A stretch of 64,000 bases of DNA from assembly GCA_016715195.1 (NCBI GenBank), contig JADKBB010000006.1, forward strand, positions 62,001 to 126,000. Reading direction: 5' to 3'. The position numbers were made by a program, and so were the translations under genes. Position 1 is the first letter of the stretch. Each line of letters opens with the position of its first letter. Under the pieces are notes generated by a model that did no database searches, was not told the DNA's origin, and saw only the letters and a list, made by a program, of their open reading frames with translations. Origin of the DNA: Candidatus Villigracilis proximus (GTDB taxonomy: Bacteria > Chloroflexota > Anaerolineae > Anaerolineales > Villigracilaceae). Positions 6,961 through 16,746 of the stretch are shown here, piece after piece.

Positions 6961-8777
6961 TTATTTTCCTAATCTCGCTCGTTCTTCCATGGAAACGATC
7001 TCTTCCAACTTCTTAAACAGCGGACCCGGTTGATTCAACTTCGCACCTGGTTTCAATTCGCTGGGTTTCCACTGCAAGCCTTCAACGGGTTTATATCTCA
7101 ACACCGTATGCTCGCCGAGTGAGTCTTTGACCGTCTCGGTATATTGCTCGCCGAAGAGCGGAGTTTCGTAATTGAAGAAGCCGTGCAATTTTTCGCAGGT
7201 GAACGGCAGGAACGGAGCGAACATCACCTTGAGCGAATCAATGGCTTTGAGCGCAGTATAAATTGTTTTTGATGCGCCGTCCTTGTCCACTTTGATGGCA
7301 GACCACGGCGCGTTGACATCGAGGTATTGATTGACCACTGTGGCAAGTTTCATCGCTTCGCCTAACGCAGAGCGCAGACGCACCGCATCGAGTTCCGCGC
7401 CCACAGTGTTGAATCCATTTTCAATGGTGGCAAGCAGTTCCAGGTCCGCGGGGCGTAGGGGCGGTGGCTCGTCCCCGCCCGTTCCAAATGACGGCACTTG
7501 CCCATCCCAATTCTTATAACAAAACGCCAGTACGCGATTCGCGAGATTGCCCCACGTCGCCACCAGTTCGTTGTTATTGCGTGCCACGAACTCTTTCCAA
7601 TCCCAATCGCTGTCCTTGCTTTCGGGCATGTTGACGGTCAGGTAATAGCGGATCGCGTCAGGGTCGAAGCGGGTCAACGCATCACGTCCCCAGACCGCCC
7701 ATCCGCGTGAACCGCTGATCTTCTTGCCTTCGAGATTCATAAATTGATTGGCGGGCACATCATAAGGCAGGATCAACTTTCCGCCTTCTTCTTCGGGCGC
7801 GAAGAATTCCATGAACGTGCTCCCAACGCCCATCAACTCAGCGGGCCACAACGAAGTATGGAAGAAGATATTATCCTTGCCAATAAAGTGGAATTGTTTC
7901 GCCTGTGGATTGATCCACCACTCGCGCCACGCATCTTTCTGACCTGATACCTGACTCCACTCAATTGGAGCGGAGAGGTAGCCGATCACTGCCTCGAACC
8001 ACACGTAGAGTTTTTTCGTTTCCCAACCCGCCTCGCTGACCGGAACGGGAATGCCCCAATCAAGGTCACGGGTGATGGCGCGCGGCTTAAGTCCTTCCGC
8101 TTCGATTTTCTTCAAGGATTCGCCCAGAACCGTTTCGCGCATATAGCTGGAACGATCCTGTAAATATTTGATGACATCAGGTTCTAGTTTCGAAAGATCA
8201 ATGAAGAAATGTTCAGTGTCGCGTAATTCAGGTGAGGATGTATCGCCCTCAACTTTTGATTTCGGGTTGACCAGTTTGGTCGGGTCGAGCACATTTCCGC
8301 AGGCATCGCATTGATCGGAGCGGGCGCCGTCGGTGCCGCAGATGTAACAAGTCCCTTCGATGTAGCGGTCAGGCAGGAAGCGGTTCAATCCGGGCGAGAA
8401 CCATTGCGGCTCTGTCTTCTTGAACAAGAAGCCATTTTTCTGTAAGGCCAAAAAGATACTTTGCGAAACCTTGAAATGATTTTCGCTGTGCGTGGTTGTG
8501 TACAGGTCATACGAAATGCCGATCTGTTTGAACAGATCAATAAAGCCTTCATGATAAGACTTGTACACTTCCTCAACCGGCTTGCCGAGTTTATCCGCGC
8601 TCATGGTGACGGGCGTACCGTGTGAGTCGGTGCCGGTGATCATCAGCACCTTGTTCCCCTTAAGGCGGTGATAACGTGCGGCGATGTCACCGGGAGGTGA
8701 GAGCCGGTCAGGTTTCCGACGTGAATTTCAGCATTGGCATACGGCCAGGCAACTGCGATTAATATGTTTTCGGACAT
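6961..8777 (-). CDS. metG: Methionyl-tRNA synthetase (one frameshift near the N-terminus)
   Basis: Charges tRNA-Met. The N-terminus (ATG at 8777, GGAG ribosome binding site) reads MSENILIAVAWPYANAEIHV with the HIGH-like HVGN. About 30 codons in, the frame shifts because a CCCC run seems to be CCC (near 8690-8696). The frame then continues as LMITGTDSHGTPVT to the end. Other landmarks are the C4 zinc knuckle CYICGTDGARSDQCDACG, the KMSKS variant KKISGSRG and an alpha-helical anticodon domain. Total length is near 600 residues, as usual. A Pro-rich insert (TGGDEPPPLRP) coincides with a palindromic repeat at 7455-7480. A likely sequencing error, not a pseudogene. Confidence 0.92.
7455..7480. repeat. 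GC-rich palindrome inside metG resembling the RAYT-linked repeat
   Basis: Begins with GTAGGGGCGG, the same ten bases that start both RAYT-linked repeats, and closes with CCGCCC pairing to GGGCGG across a 10-base loop. On the coding strand it gives the odd insert TGGDEPPPLRP in the MetG anticodon-binding region. Confidence 0.45.
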
Positions 8778-8841
8778 GGTGGAACTCCGTTTTTCAATAA
8801 TAGGGTTTCGATACTGGAATATCGGCTTTTATAAACAAAAA

Positions 8842-8864
8842 GGCTGTCCGTGTGATGGACAGCC
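8842..8864 (-). terminator. Intrinsic terminator between Met-rich ORF and metG
   Basis: Read on the minus strand: GGCTGTCC, a 7-base loop, GGACAGCC, then TTTTTGTTTAT. The perfect 8-bp stem plus T-tract sits 24 bases after the stop of the Met-rich small ORF and 64 bases before the metG start. Confidence 0.85.
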
Positions 8865-8887
8865 CGTTTTCGTTCAGGTGTGTAAAC

Positions 8888-8989
8888 CTAACGTGCTTTC
8901 CAATTGGCGCGGCAGAACATTTCCATTCGCATCATACTGCGCATGGCCATGGTCATTGCCACCATTGGGTAAGCAGGTTTGTATTTCAT
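8888..8989 (-). CDS. Met-rich 33-codon ORF, candidate leader peptide for metG
   Basis: Reads MKYKPAYPMVAMTMAMRSMM then RMEMFCRANWKAR and stops with TAG. Nine of 33 residues are Met. It lies 110 bases upstream of metG on the same strand, with an intrinsic terminator between. A likely promoter is TTGCAA, a 17-base spacer and TAAACT, with the ATG seven bases after the -10, so translation would be leaderless. The layout matches amino-acid attenuators such as the pheST leader. I could not find a convincing antiterminator helix by eye. The alternative is a free small protein with its own terminator. Confidence 0.5.
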   Translation of the reverse strand: MKYKPAYPMVAMTMAMRSMMRMEMFCRANWKAR

Positions 8990-8996
8990 AGTCAGT

Positions 8997-9025
8997 AGTT
9001 TACTATGTCCTGCGCAGGGTTGCAA
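8997..9025 (-). promoter_or_regulatory. Putative promoter of the Met-rich ORF
   Basis: On the minus strand TTGCAA, 17 bases, then TAAACT, ending seven bases before the ATG at 8989. The spacing is ideal. The -10 matches four of six consensus bases. Confidence 0.45.
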
Positions 9026-9131
9026 GCCCTTCCCAAAATTCCAGACAGAGCTATTTCAAGGTCAGGAAGCGTTATTAGACTGCAAGTAATTTAACAGGCT
9101 GTATATGCTAAACTTTATGTTGGAAAGTTAA

Positions 9132-12100
9132 ATGTCTTTGGAGGCATCCATGGTCTGGTATAAAAACCGTACGATGTATTTGTTTGCAATTTTGGGGGTC
9201 TTTGTCGGGATGTTGTTTCTGTTCACCGGTTTATGGCTTGAAATGCAAAGGCAGAATTTGCCATTTACTGTGTGGTCATATTTTTATTTGCATGTGAACC
9301 ATTATATTTTCTTTCTTTTGGACCTGGCTCCATTTGGGTTTGGAGTTTTGTTTGGCTTGGTGGGGTTGCAGCGTAGTTTATATTTCATTATTTCACAAAG
9401 CAAAAAGAATGGGAAACCACGTTTGATGTGCTTTCAGACCCGATCTTTATTACGGATAGGGATGGAAATATTACCCGTTGTAATCATGCTGCGCTTGATA
9501 GAATTAATTTACCTTTTATAAAAGTGATCGGCAGACGTCTCACGGATGTTTTGGGAGAGGGCCAGTCAAAAGATTTGGGAAAGAGTAATTACCAGGGCAG
9601 TGAATTTTCATGGTGGGGGCGTGTTTATGATATGGCGATCTATCCGGTGAAAATGGAAGGGATGTCTGAAAATGTCGTGTGCGTTATGCACGATATTACA
9701 GAGCGCAAACTGGCGAATGAACAATTGCGAAAACTTTCGCGCGCGGTGGAGCAGAGTGCTTCCACGATTGTGATCTCAGACCTGAATGGCATCATTGAGT
9801 ATGCCAATCGGAAATTTCAAGAGACGACCGGTTATTCACTTGAAGAAGCCATTGGACAAAATCCGCGTGTTTTGAAATCGGGGCATACTTCACCTGAAGA
9901 ATATAAACGTTTGTGGGACACGATCCTGGCTGGCGGAGAATGGCGCGGCGAGTTTCATAACAAGAAGAAAAATGGAGATTTATATTGGGAGTCGGCCACG
10001 ATCTCGCCCATCTTTAACGAAGAGGGGACAATCACACACTTCCTGGCTGTTAAAGAGGATATTACAGCCCGCAAACAGGCTGTGGAGGCGCTCAGCGCGT
10101 CTGAAGCGCAAATGCGCGCCCTTTTTGCCGCAATGAGTGACGTGGTCATTGTTTATGACCGGAACGGGAAATACGTCAGCATTGCGCCAACCCGCCCGGA
10201 TTTATTGATCAGCCCGCCCGAAGCATTGATCGGAAAAACATTGGAAGATGTATTTCCCAAAGAAGAGGCTGAATTATTAATGCAGAAAATCCAATTCGTT
10301 TTGGAGTCGCATGAAATTTTGCAGGTGGAATATTCTCTGATGATCAATGGCCAATTGGTTTGGTTTTCCGGAACGATCTCGCCCATGCAGAATGATACAG
10401 TGGTTTGGGTGGCGCGTGACATTACCGGACGCAAACGCACCGAATTGGAAACCTTGCGCCAGAAACAATACTTTGAGTCTTTGGTTAGCAACAGTCCGGT
10501 TGCGATTGTTGTGATGGATCCGGATGAAAAGATCGTCTCTGTTAATCCGGCTTTTGAAAAATTATACGGATATACAAGTGACGAAGTGATCGGCATCGTT
10601 TTGGATTCGTTGATCACAACGCAGGATACACTGGTGGAAGCTGCGCGGTATTCACAGGAAATTATGGCGGGCGCCATCCATGGAATCGTCAAGCGCCGCC
10701 GCAAGGATGGGACTCTCGTGGATGTTGAATTATCGGGTGTGCCCATTATTGTTGCCGGAGAAAGATTGGGCGGGCTTGCCCTGTATCATGACATTACCGA
10801 GTTGGAGCAGGCGCGTCATGAAGCGGAGCAGGCCAATCGCGCCAAAAGTGAATTCCTTGCCAACATGAGCCACGAGATTCGTACGCCGATGAATGGCGTG
10901 ATGGGCATGCTTGAACTGGCTCTCGATACGCAGCTCACTTCTGAACAAAATGATTATTTACAAACGTCGCTTCATAGTGCAGAGGCGCTTTTGTCCTTGC
11001 TTAATGATATTCTCGATTTTTCCAAGATCGAAGCGGGCAAACTGGATCTGGAAGCCATCAACTTCAGTTTGCGGAATGCGGTTGAAGATGTGGCATATAC
11101 ACTTGCCAAACGTGCGCAGGATAAAGGGCTTGAGATGGCCTGTCTGGTGGATCCGGATTTGACAACTAATTTGCGCGGCGACCCTGGCCGATTAAGGCAA
11201 ATACTGGTTAACCTGGTCGGCAACGCCATCAAGTTTACCCATCAAGGAGAAATTGTCATCCGCGCTGAACCGCTTGATCAGAAGGATGACTATGTGACCG
11301 TCCACTTTTCGGTGCAGGATACAGGTGTGGGAATTCCTTATGAACGTCAGGCTGCGGTATTTGAACGTTTTACACAAGCCGATGGATCCACCACACGCAC
11401 ATACGGCGGAACGGGGCTGGGTCTCACGATCTCCAAGCAATTGGTTGAGATTATGGGCGGTACGATCGGGTTGGAGAGCAAACCGGGTGTTGGAACAACT
11501 TTTTGGTTTGATCTAAAGTTTGGGAAACAACCTCCTGAAAAACGCGGCACCACCGCTCCATTGACATTGGGACCGGTCAACCTCTTTCAGGCACGCGTGC
11601 TCGTTGTAGACGATAACCAAACCAATCGCATGGTATTGACAAAAAATGTCGAGGCGCTCGGCTCGCGTGTAGATTCTGTTTCAAGCGGCGCAAAAGCACT
11701 GGAGAGTCTTCGCAATGAACATCGCGCCGGCGACCCATATCATATTGTTCTGCTTGATATGCAAATGCCCGGCATGGATGGAGAGCAAACCGCGCGCGCC
11801 ATTAAAAGCGACCCTTCAGTAAAAGACGTGAAGATCATTGTTCTTACCTCAATGGGTCAACGCGGAGATGCTATTCGTCTTGAGGCGCTGGGCTGTTCCG
11901 GCTATCTGCTTAAACCTGTTAAACAACAAATGCTTTTTGACGCCGTGGTGGCTGTCTTGAGCCGCACACAGGATTCAGCGCCGGGTCTTATCACACGCCA
12001 TCAACTTTCAGAAAAACGAAAACTGGGACTTCGTCTTTTGCTGGCTGAAGATAATCCCATTAATCAAAAACTGGCAATAGTTTTATTGCAAAAAGCGGGC

Positions 12101-12901
12101 TACTCCATTGATGCAGTGGATACAGGAATGCTGGCTCTTGAAAAAGTGCAGGCCAATCCATATAGCGCCGTGCTGATGGATGTTCAAATGCCAGACATGG
12201 ATGGTCTCGAAGCCACCCGTCAGATTCGCGCATGGGAGCAGGGAACTGACCGGCATATCCCGATCATCGCGATGACCGCGCACGCCATGCCGCGTGACCG
12301 TGAACGCTGTCTCGAATCAGGCATGGACGATTACATTTCCAAACCGTTGGAGCCGAGGGTATTGTTGAATGTTCTGGACCGCTGGACTCAAAACTCTTTT
12401 TCCAAAAAAGAAAACGCTGTCAGAAATATGCGGGATGACTCCTCTGCCGGAAAGCAGAATTTGACAAACGGCTTTGCCGAGGATTGGGCTGAAGAATTTT
12501 CATCCCCCGCTTCTTCCCAGACGTTTGAGCCTGCTCCTGTTTTCCAAACAGATTTCTCCCCTGAAACCTTACCTGCCGACCTCGAAACCGCGCTGTTTCG
12601 CTTTGATGGAGATCGAGCCTTTATGATGGAGATGTGTCAGGAATTTAAAGATCATTTACCTGCTCGTATGACAGAGATCAGATCAGCTTTAAGCGCTGGT
12701 GATATTAGTACACTCAGCAGGCTTGCTCATAACCTTAAGGGTTTGTCGATGAGCTTTAATGCGAATCCCCTGGCTGCTCTCGCCTTAAGACTCGAAACGT
12801 GCGGCAAAGATGAAAACATGGCAGATGCGTCCTTGCTTGTTGAGCAGATCGAAAAGGAATCCGCGCGTTTGCAGGAATACATCTCCCAATTACTAAAATA
12901 A
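9132..12901 (+). CDS. Hybrid sensor histidine kinase, PAS-rich, with two receivers and HPt (one frameshift)
   Basis: A phosphorelay kinase of about 1255 residues. The first about 96 codons give two membrane helices. Near 9405-9412 a run of five A should be six, after which the frame continues KEWETTFDVLSDPIFITDRDG. Downstream are four PAS domains, HisKA with SHEIRTPMNG, a GHKL ATPase (NLVGNAIKF, GTGLGLTIS), receiver 1 (VVDDNQTN, LLDMQMPGMDG), receiver 2 (LAEDNPIN, LMDVQMPDMDG) and an HPt domain with AHNLKGLS. This BarA-like order implies an internal His-Asp-His-Asp relay. No partner regulator is adjacent, so its target is unknown. Confidence 0.92.
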
Positions 12902-12925
12902 GCATCTATTCCATTGTTTAAAATA

Positions 12926-12962
12926 AAAAATATCCCATCATTTTTTGATGGGATATTTTTTA
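12926..12962. terminator. Bidirectional intrinsic terminator
   Basis: AAAAATATCCCATCA pairs with TGATGGGATATTTTT around a short T loop. It lies between the convergent histidine kinase and GT87 genes. Confidence 0.9.
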
Positions 12963-14156
12963 TCTTGAGAGTTGCATTGGTTTTCTTTGTTTCAAATTAA
13001 TCAGCCACAAAACCATACCCAGCACGATGATCGTTGTTCCCAAGCTCCACAGGTCTTTCGCGGTTATGGCTTGCTGCAAAAGCGCGTAAAACGAAAACAC
13101 AACCAGGGAGATCAAAAAAACAAAAGCGCGGATATATCCCTTTGTTTTTTCTGCAAGTGTTCCAATGATCCAGGCAATCGGAATGACATACAGAATCTGG
13201 TCATACGCCCACAAATAAACCGTACTCACAAACCCAAGCGGAATAATGATATTAAACGCATCCCACGTTGACAATTGAGCCTGATTTTTCCACAGGAAGA
13301 ATCCGCCCAGTCCGAGCAGAGTCAAACTGCCTGTCGCGCCGAGCAGCGTCGAGCAGCGGGACAAGCCTCCGCAAGTCAGATACGCAAACGACCAGACATT
13401 CGAGTGGACTCCTTGAGTCCGGTCTACAAGAGACTGGCTCACATCCAGAAATTTGAATATCCATTGCGGGTCTTGAATTAATCCCACGATGAGGATCAGA
13501 ACTCCGCCCAGTGCAACTCCTGCAATCGCCTTCCAGTTTCGATGCGACAGAAACCATATCCCGATTAAAAATAGAATGGTGATGCCCTGTGATGGTTTGA
13601 GCATGGTCAGTGAAAGTAAAATCCCGGCCAGTAGAGACTTATCTTTTTCCAGTGCAAGTATGGCTCCCAGCAGAATAAGCAGGGTCAGCGCACCCACAGA
13701 GCCGATCTGAATGGTCAAAAAGACCGGCCCGAAATATAAGAGAAGGATCGCAGCCGGAATAAAAAGCCATTGCCGGGTTGAGTCTTTCCAGCGTTCCAGA
13801 AAAACGAATAAGGTGATGGCAACGATCAATTGCGAAATAATCTGCCAGAGGATATATCCATTTTTCAAAGAGAAAAGACCGAGCGGCGCCATGAAAAGTG
13901 CCAACGGCAAAGGATAGTGGAAAATTTTGTTCGGCATCCAGGTGGAGCCGTAGGTTTCGTAGGTGGCGGAATATTGTGCTTCGTCGTACGGATTCCCGCC
14001 TGTTACGATCAAACGGCCGGAAACCCAAAAAGTGAAAAAATTAGAGTTATGGTAATCCTGCGTACTCAGGTTTTTTGCGGCGCGCAAATAAAATACAACG
14101 CCAAGTAAGGCAAAGGAAAACAAAATTCCCAGAGTTCTTTTGGTCGAGGAGGTCAT
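12960..14156 (-). CDS. GT87-type polytopic membrane glycosyltransferase (DUF2029)
   Basis: 398 residues with about ten membrane helices. The N-terminal stretch DYHNSNFFTFWVSGRLIVTGGNPYDEAQYS fits the GT87/DUF2029 family, whose known members use polyprenyl-phosphate mannose to mannosylate lipids or polymers outside the membrane. The Asp/Asn-rich first external loop and LTMLKPSQG are typical. The exact sugar acceptor cannot be told. The start overlaps the stop of the DUF177 gene by 4 bases (ATGA), so they share an mRNA. Confidence 0.75.
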   Translation of the reverse strand: MTSSTKRTLGILFSFALLGVVFYLRAAKNLSTQDYHNSNFFTFWVSGRLIVTGGNPYDEAQYSATYETYGSTWMPNKIFHYPLPLALFMAPLGLFSLKNGYILWQIISQLIVAITLFVFLERWKDSTRQWLFIPAAILLLYFGPVFLTIQIGSVGALTLLILLGAILALEKDKSLLAGILLSLTMLKPSQGITILFLIGIWFLSHRNWKAIAGVALGGVLILIVGLIQDPQWIFKFLDVSQSLVDRTQGVHSNVWSFAYLTCGGLSRCSTLLGATGSLTLLGLGGFFLWKNQAQLSTWDAFNIIIPLGFVSTVYLWAYDQILYVIPIAWIIGTLAEKTKGYIRAFVFLISLVVFSFYALLQQAITAKDLWSLGTTIIVLGMVLWLINLKQRKPMQLSR

Positions 14157-14662
14157 TTCAATAAATCTTTGAGTTTGGCAAATGGCGAGTTGTCATCTTC
14201 GCTGCCGTGCCCGCAGTCTTTTTCATTTAGGTTCTGTCCGCAGTCAATGCACAATCCCTGACAATCGGGTTTGCAGATCGGGCTGATCGGGATTTCGAGC
14301 AGGGCAAATTCGCGCAGGAGTGTGGCGAGTTCAATGTGAGCATCATCCGGCAGGATCAACCCTGATTCTGTTTCAGAGCGCTGGTCGAAGGCGTACAACT
14401 CAGTGAAGGACCAATCGAGTTCATAGTCGAAATCTGTCAGACAGCGGGAACAGGTTAAGCGGGTCTCGGCTGAAAAATCCGCCTGTACCACCAGTCCTTG
14501 CGGCGTCTTGCCGACATTGATGATGCCGTCAAAGTTATATAATTCAAGATCATCTCCAAGAGAGATTTTCTCAAACTGAAACGGGAAATCATGGGCACGG
14601 CCGATTTCTTCATGAACAATGAAGCCAACATTTAAACGGAAGGGTTTGCGTGAGCTAGGCAT
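14153..14662 (-). CDS. DUF177 (YceD-like) protein
   Basis: 169-residue DUF177 protein. In bacteria the family is needed for normal 23S rRNA levels and its gene usually precedes rpmF. Here the following gene is a GT87 membrane protein instead, and no rpmF is present nearby. The core is ADFSAETRLTCSRCLTDFDYELDWSFTELY and PICKPDCQGLCIDCGQNL, two Cys pairs that may bind zinc. The start at 14662 (MPSSRKPFRLNVG) is chosen because the in-frame sequence upstream is low-complexity and unlike protein. Confidence 0.82.
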   Translation of the reverse strand: MPSSRKPFRLNVGFIVHEEIGRAHDFPFQFEKISLGDDLELYNFDGIINVGKTPQGLVVQADFSAETRLTCSRCLTDFDYELDWSFTELYAFDQRSETESGLILPDDAHIELATLLREFALLEIPISPICKPDCQGLCIDCGQNLNEKDCGHGSEDDNSPFAKLKDLLK

Positions 14663-14774
14663 AGGGGGGAAAGGATGAGTGATTAAGGATGAAGGATGAA
14701 AAGAAGGAATAAGTAAGAAGTAAAAAGTGGGAAGTGAACTAATAACTATTGAACTACCCAACTACTCAACTATC
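14663..14774. repeat. Low-complexity A/G-rich tract before DUF177
   Basis: Degenerate short-period sequence (GGATGAAGGATGAAAAG, AAGTAAAAAGTGGGAAGTG, ACTACCCAACTACTCAACTAT). Similar tracts occur at 16565-16605, 26319-26400, 48863-48890 and 58955-58990. No gene is seen here. Confidence 0.5.
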
Positions 14775-15740
14775 CTATACTTTTCGATCCACAATATATT
14801 TGGCGAGGTTTTCCAGCGCTTCGCGTTCGGCGCAGGATTCCATGGAATCAAGTCTTGCCAGTGCGCGGTCAACGTGCTGTTCGGCTTCGAGCATGGCTTT
14901 TTGGGTGGCATTGCTTGCGCGGATATTATCCACGAGGCGCGTCATGTTTTCGTTGTTGGTCCAGCCGCCGTTGGGCAGGGACAGTACATCTTCGTCTTCG
15001 GGGTTGCCCTCAGCGTAGTAAATGGCCGGCAGAGTCACCAGACCATTCAACAGGTCCGACCCGAGCGGTTTGCCGACTGTGGCCTGATCGCCGGTGAAGT
15101 CCAGAATATCATCCACGATCTGAAAGGCCATACCGATCTGATATCCAAAATCACGCATGGCTTCAATGGTTGCTTCGTTCGCCGGGCTGACCATGGATGC
15201 GGCGCGTGAGGTCATCTCGAACAGGGATGCGGTCTTCGCGTAAATCCGTTTGTAGTAGTTATCGCGATTGATCAACCCGCGTGAGGTGAACATTTGAGTC
15301 AATTCGCCGTTGACGATGGTTGCGAGTGTTTCAGAGAACAATTTCATCAACGCCAGATTGTCTGTTTCGGCGGCGAGTTTGGCAGCGCGTGCGAACAGAA
15401 AATCTCCGGTCAAAACGGTGGCGGGCGGCGACCAGCGTGCGTTCAACGTGGCCATGCCGCGTCGAAGCAGGGAGCCGTCGATCAGGTCGTCATGCACGAG
15501 TGTGGCGGTGTGCAAAAGCTCCACGGCTGCGCCGAGGGTGACGAGCTTCTCAAGGGGCGCACCCAGCATGTTTCCAACGAGCAGGCCGAGGGTAGGGCGG
15601 ATGCGCTTGCCTCCAGCGGCGAGTAAATGCTCAAGGGCGGCACGCAGGTCGGAATGTGTGTCATCCGCCTGAATCCGCATTCGTTCTTCAACGAGTTTTA
15701 TTTCTTCTTGTACAGGTGAGAGAAAAGTTACCGTGCTCAA
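14775..15740 (-). CDS. Polyprenyl diphosphate synthase (trans-isoprenyl type)
   Basis: Condenses isopentenyl diphosphate with an allylic diphosphate to make long-chain prenyl diphosphate, usually the quinone side chain. It has GGKRIRPTL, the first Asp-rich motif HDDLIDGSLLRRG, GDFLFARAA, and the second Asp-rich motif FQIVDDILDFTGD followed by GKPLGSDL. It is about 321 residues. I prefer the TTG at 15740, preceded by GGGGAG six bases away. An ATG at 15773 is also in frame but would overlap tatD by 32 bases. The chain length (octa-, hepta- or nonaprenyl) cannot be read. Confidence 0.9.
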   Translation of the reverse strand: MSTVTFLSPVQEEIKLVEERMRIQADDTHSDLRAALEHLLAAGGKRIRPTLGLLVGNMLGAPLEKLVTLGAAVELLHTATLVHDDLIDGSLLRRGMATLNARWSPPATVLTGDFLFARAAKLAAETDNLALMKLFSETLATIVNGELTQMFTSRGLINRDNYYKRIYAKTASLFEMTSRAASMVSPANEATIEAMRDFGYQIGMAFQIVDDILDFTGDQATVGKPLGSDLLNGLVTLPAIYYAEGNPEDEDVLSLPNGGWTNNENMTRLVDNIRASNATQKAMLEAEQHVDRALARLDSMESCAEREALENLAKYIVDRKV

Positions 15741-15741
15741 A

Positions 15742-16563
15742 TCAGTCTCCCCATGCAAAGAGCCGCGCCGCATTGGCGGCAGTTATGGCGGCGATCTCTG
15801 CAGGGCTTTTTAAATGGATTTCTGCAATTTTATCAGCAATGTGACCAACATAGGCAGGTTCGTTCCTTTTGCCACGAACCGGCACGGGAGCGAGAAAAGG
15901 CGAATCGGTTTCGATCAGAATTTTGTCAAGTGGCAGTTGTCTGATAATTTCGCGCTTTTCATCCGCGTTTTTATAGGTCACAGGGCCGGTAATTCCGAGG
16001 TAAAAATTAAGATTTAACGCTTTTTGCGCGGTTTCAAGATTCCCGTTAAACGAATGAAGCACGCCGGGTCTTTCAGCGAGCGAATTTTGCAAACTGCCTT
16101 GCCATTCTTCCAAAATTTTCAGCAAGTCAACCGAGGCCTCGCCGACCCACGCATCATTTTCTTCACGCATGTGAATAATGACCGGCTTATTAATTTCTTT
16201 TGCAAACTGCAATTGTTGTTTCAGCGCATCGCGTTGAAAGGCGCGTTTGTCATTTTCCTTGACCCAATAATAATCAATTCCGATCTCGCCAATTGCAACC
16301 ACTTTCGGGTGAACCGCAAGTTCCTTCACCTGTTGAAAAGTCTCTTCGGAGAATTCCTCAAGATCAGTGGGATGGAACCCAACCGCAGCATACACACTGG
16401 GATTTGACTCTGCCAACAAAACCGCATCTCTACTGGACCTGTGATGGAGTCCCGGTACGAGCAGCCGAATCAGCCCTGAATCAATTGCGCGTTGGATCAC
16501 TTCTGCGCGATCAGAGTCAAATTTGTTATAGTCAAGGTGGCAATGGGTGTCGGTGAGATTCAT
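15742..16563 (-). CDS. tatD: TatD-family metal-dependent DNase/hydrolase
   Basis: 273-residue TIM-barrel amidohydrolase of the TatD group, whose members act as 3'-5' exonucleases. Metal ligands are seen in TDTHCHLDY at the start, AIGEIGIDYYW, KPVIIHMREENDAW, VLHSFNG and ILIETDSPFLAPVPVRGKRN. It is the normal length and lies immediately upstream of the polyprenyl synthase gene, probably in one operon. Confidence 0.92.
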   Translation of the reverse strand: MNLTDTHCHLDYNKFDSDRAEVIQRAIDSGLIRLLVPGLHHRSSRDAVLLAESNPSVYAAVGFHPTDLEEFSEETFQQVKELAVHPKVVAIGEIGIDYYWVKENDKRAFQRDALKQQLQFAKEINKPVIIHMREENDAWVGEASVDLLKILEEWQGSLQNSLAERPGVLHSFNGNLETAQKALNLNFYLGITGPVTYKNADEKREIIRQLPLDKILIETDSPFLAPVPVRGKRNEPAYVGHIADKIAEIHLKSPAEIAAITAANAARLFAWGD

Positions 16564-16746
16564 AAGAAAGATGAAAGATGAAAGAAGAAAGATAAAGGAT
16601 GAAAAAGCCGCCTAATTTTGGGCGGCAAAAACTTAATCTTTAATAGTGTCGGGTATCAAATAACATTTTGACACCCGACACCTCAAACACATTATAAACC
16701 TCAAAAACTTTAGAAACTTCAGAGACTTTAGCCGCCTCAGAAACTT
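16564..16746. other. Intergenic hairpins and low-complexity tracts
   Basis: Contains a GATGAAA/GAAAGAT-rich stretch (16565-16605), a hairpin GCCGCC-TAATTTTG-GGCGGC (16606-16625), an inverted repeat TGTCGGGT/ACCCGACA (16647-16680), and a degenerate AAACTT/CAGAAACTT repeat up to the phosphohexomutase stop. The hairpins may terminate transcription from the phosphohexomutase gene. No gene is seen. Confidence 0.5.

Noticed and set aside
8777..8990. T-box or SAM riboswitch upstream of metG
   Set aside because: No T-box core or SAM-riboswitch motif seen; the only regulatory features are the Met-rich ORF and the terminator.
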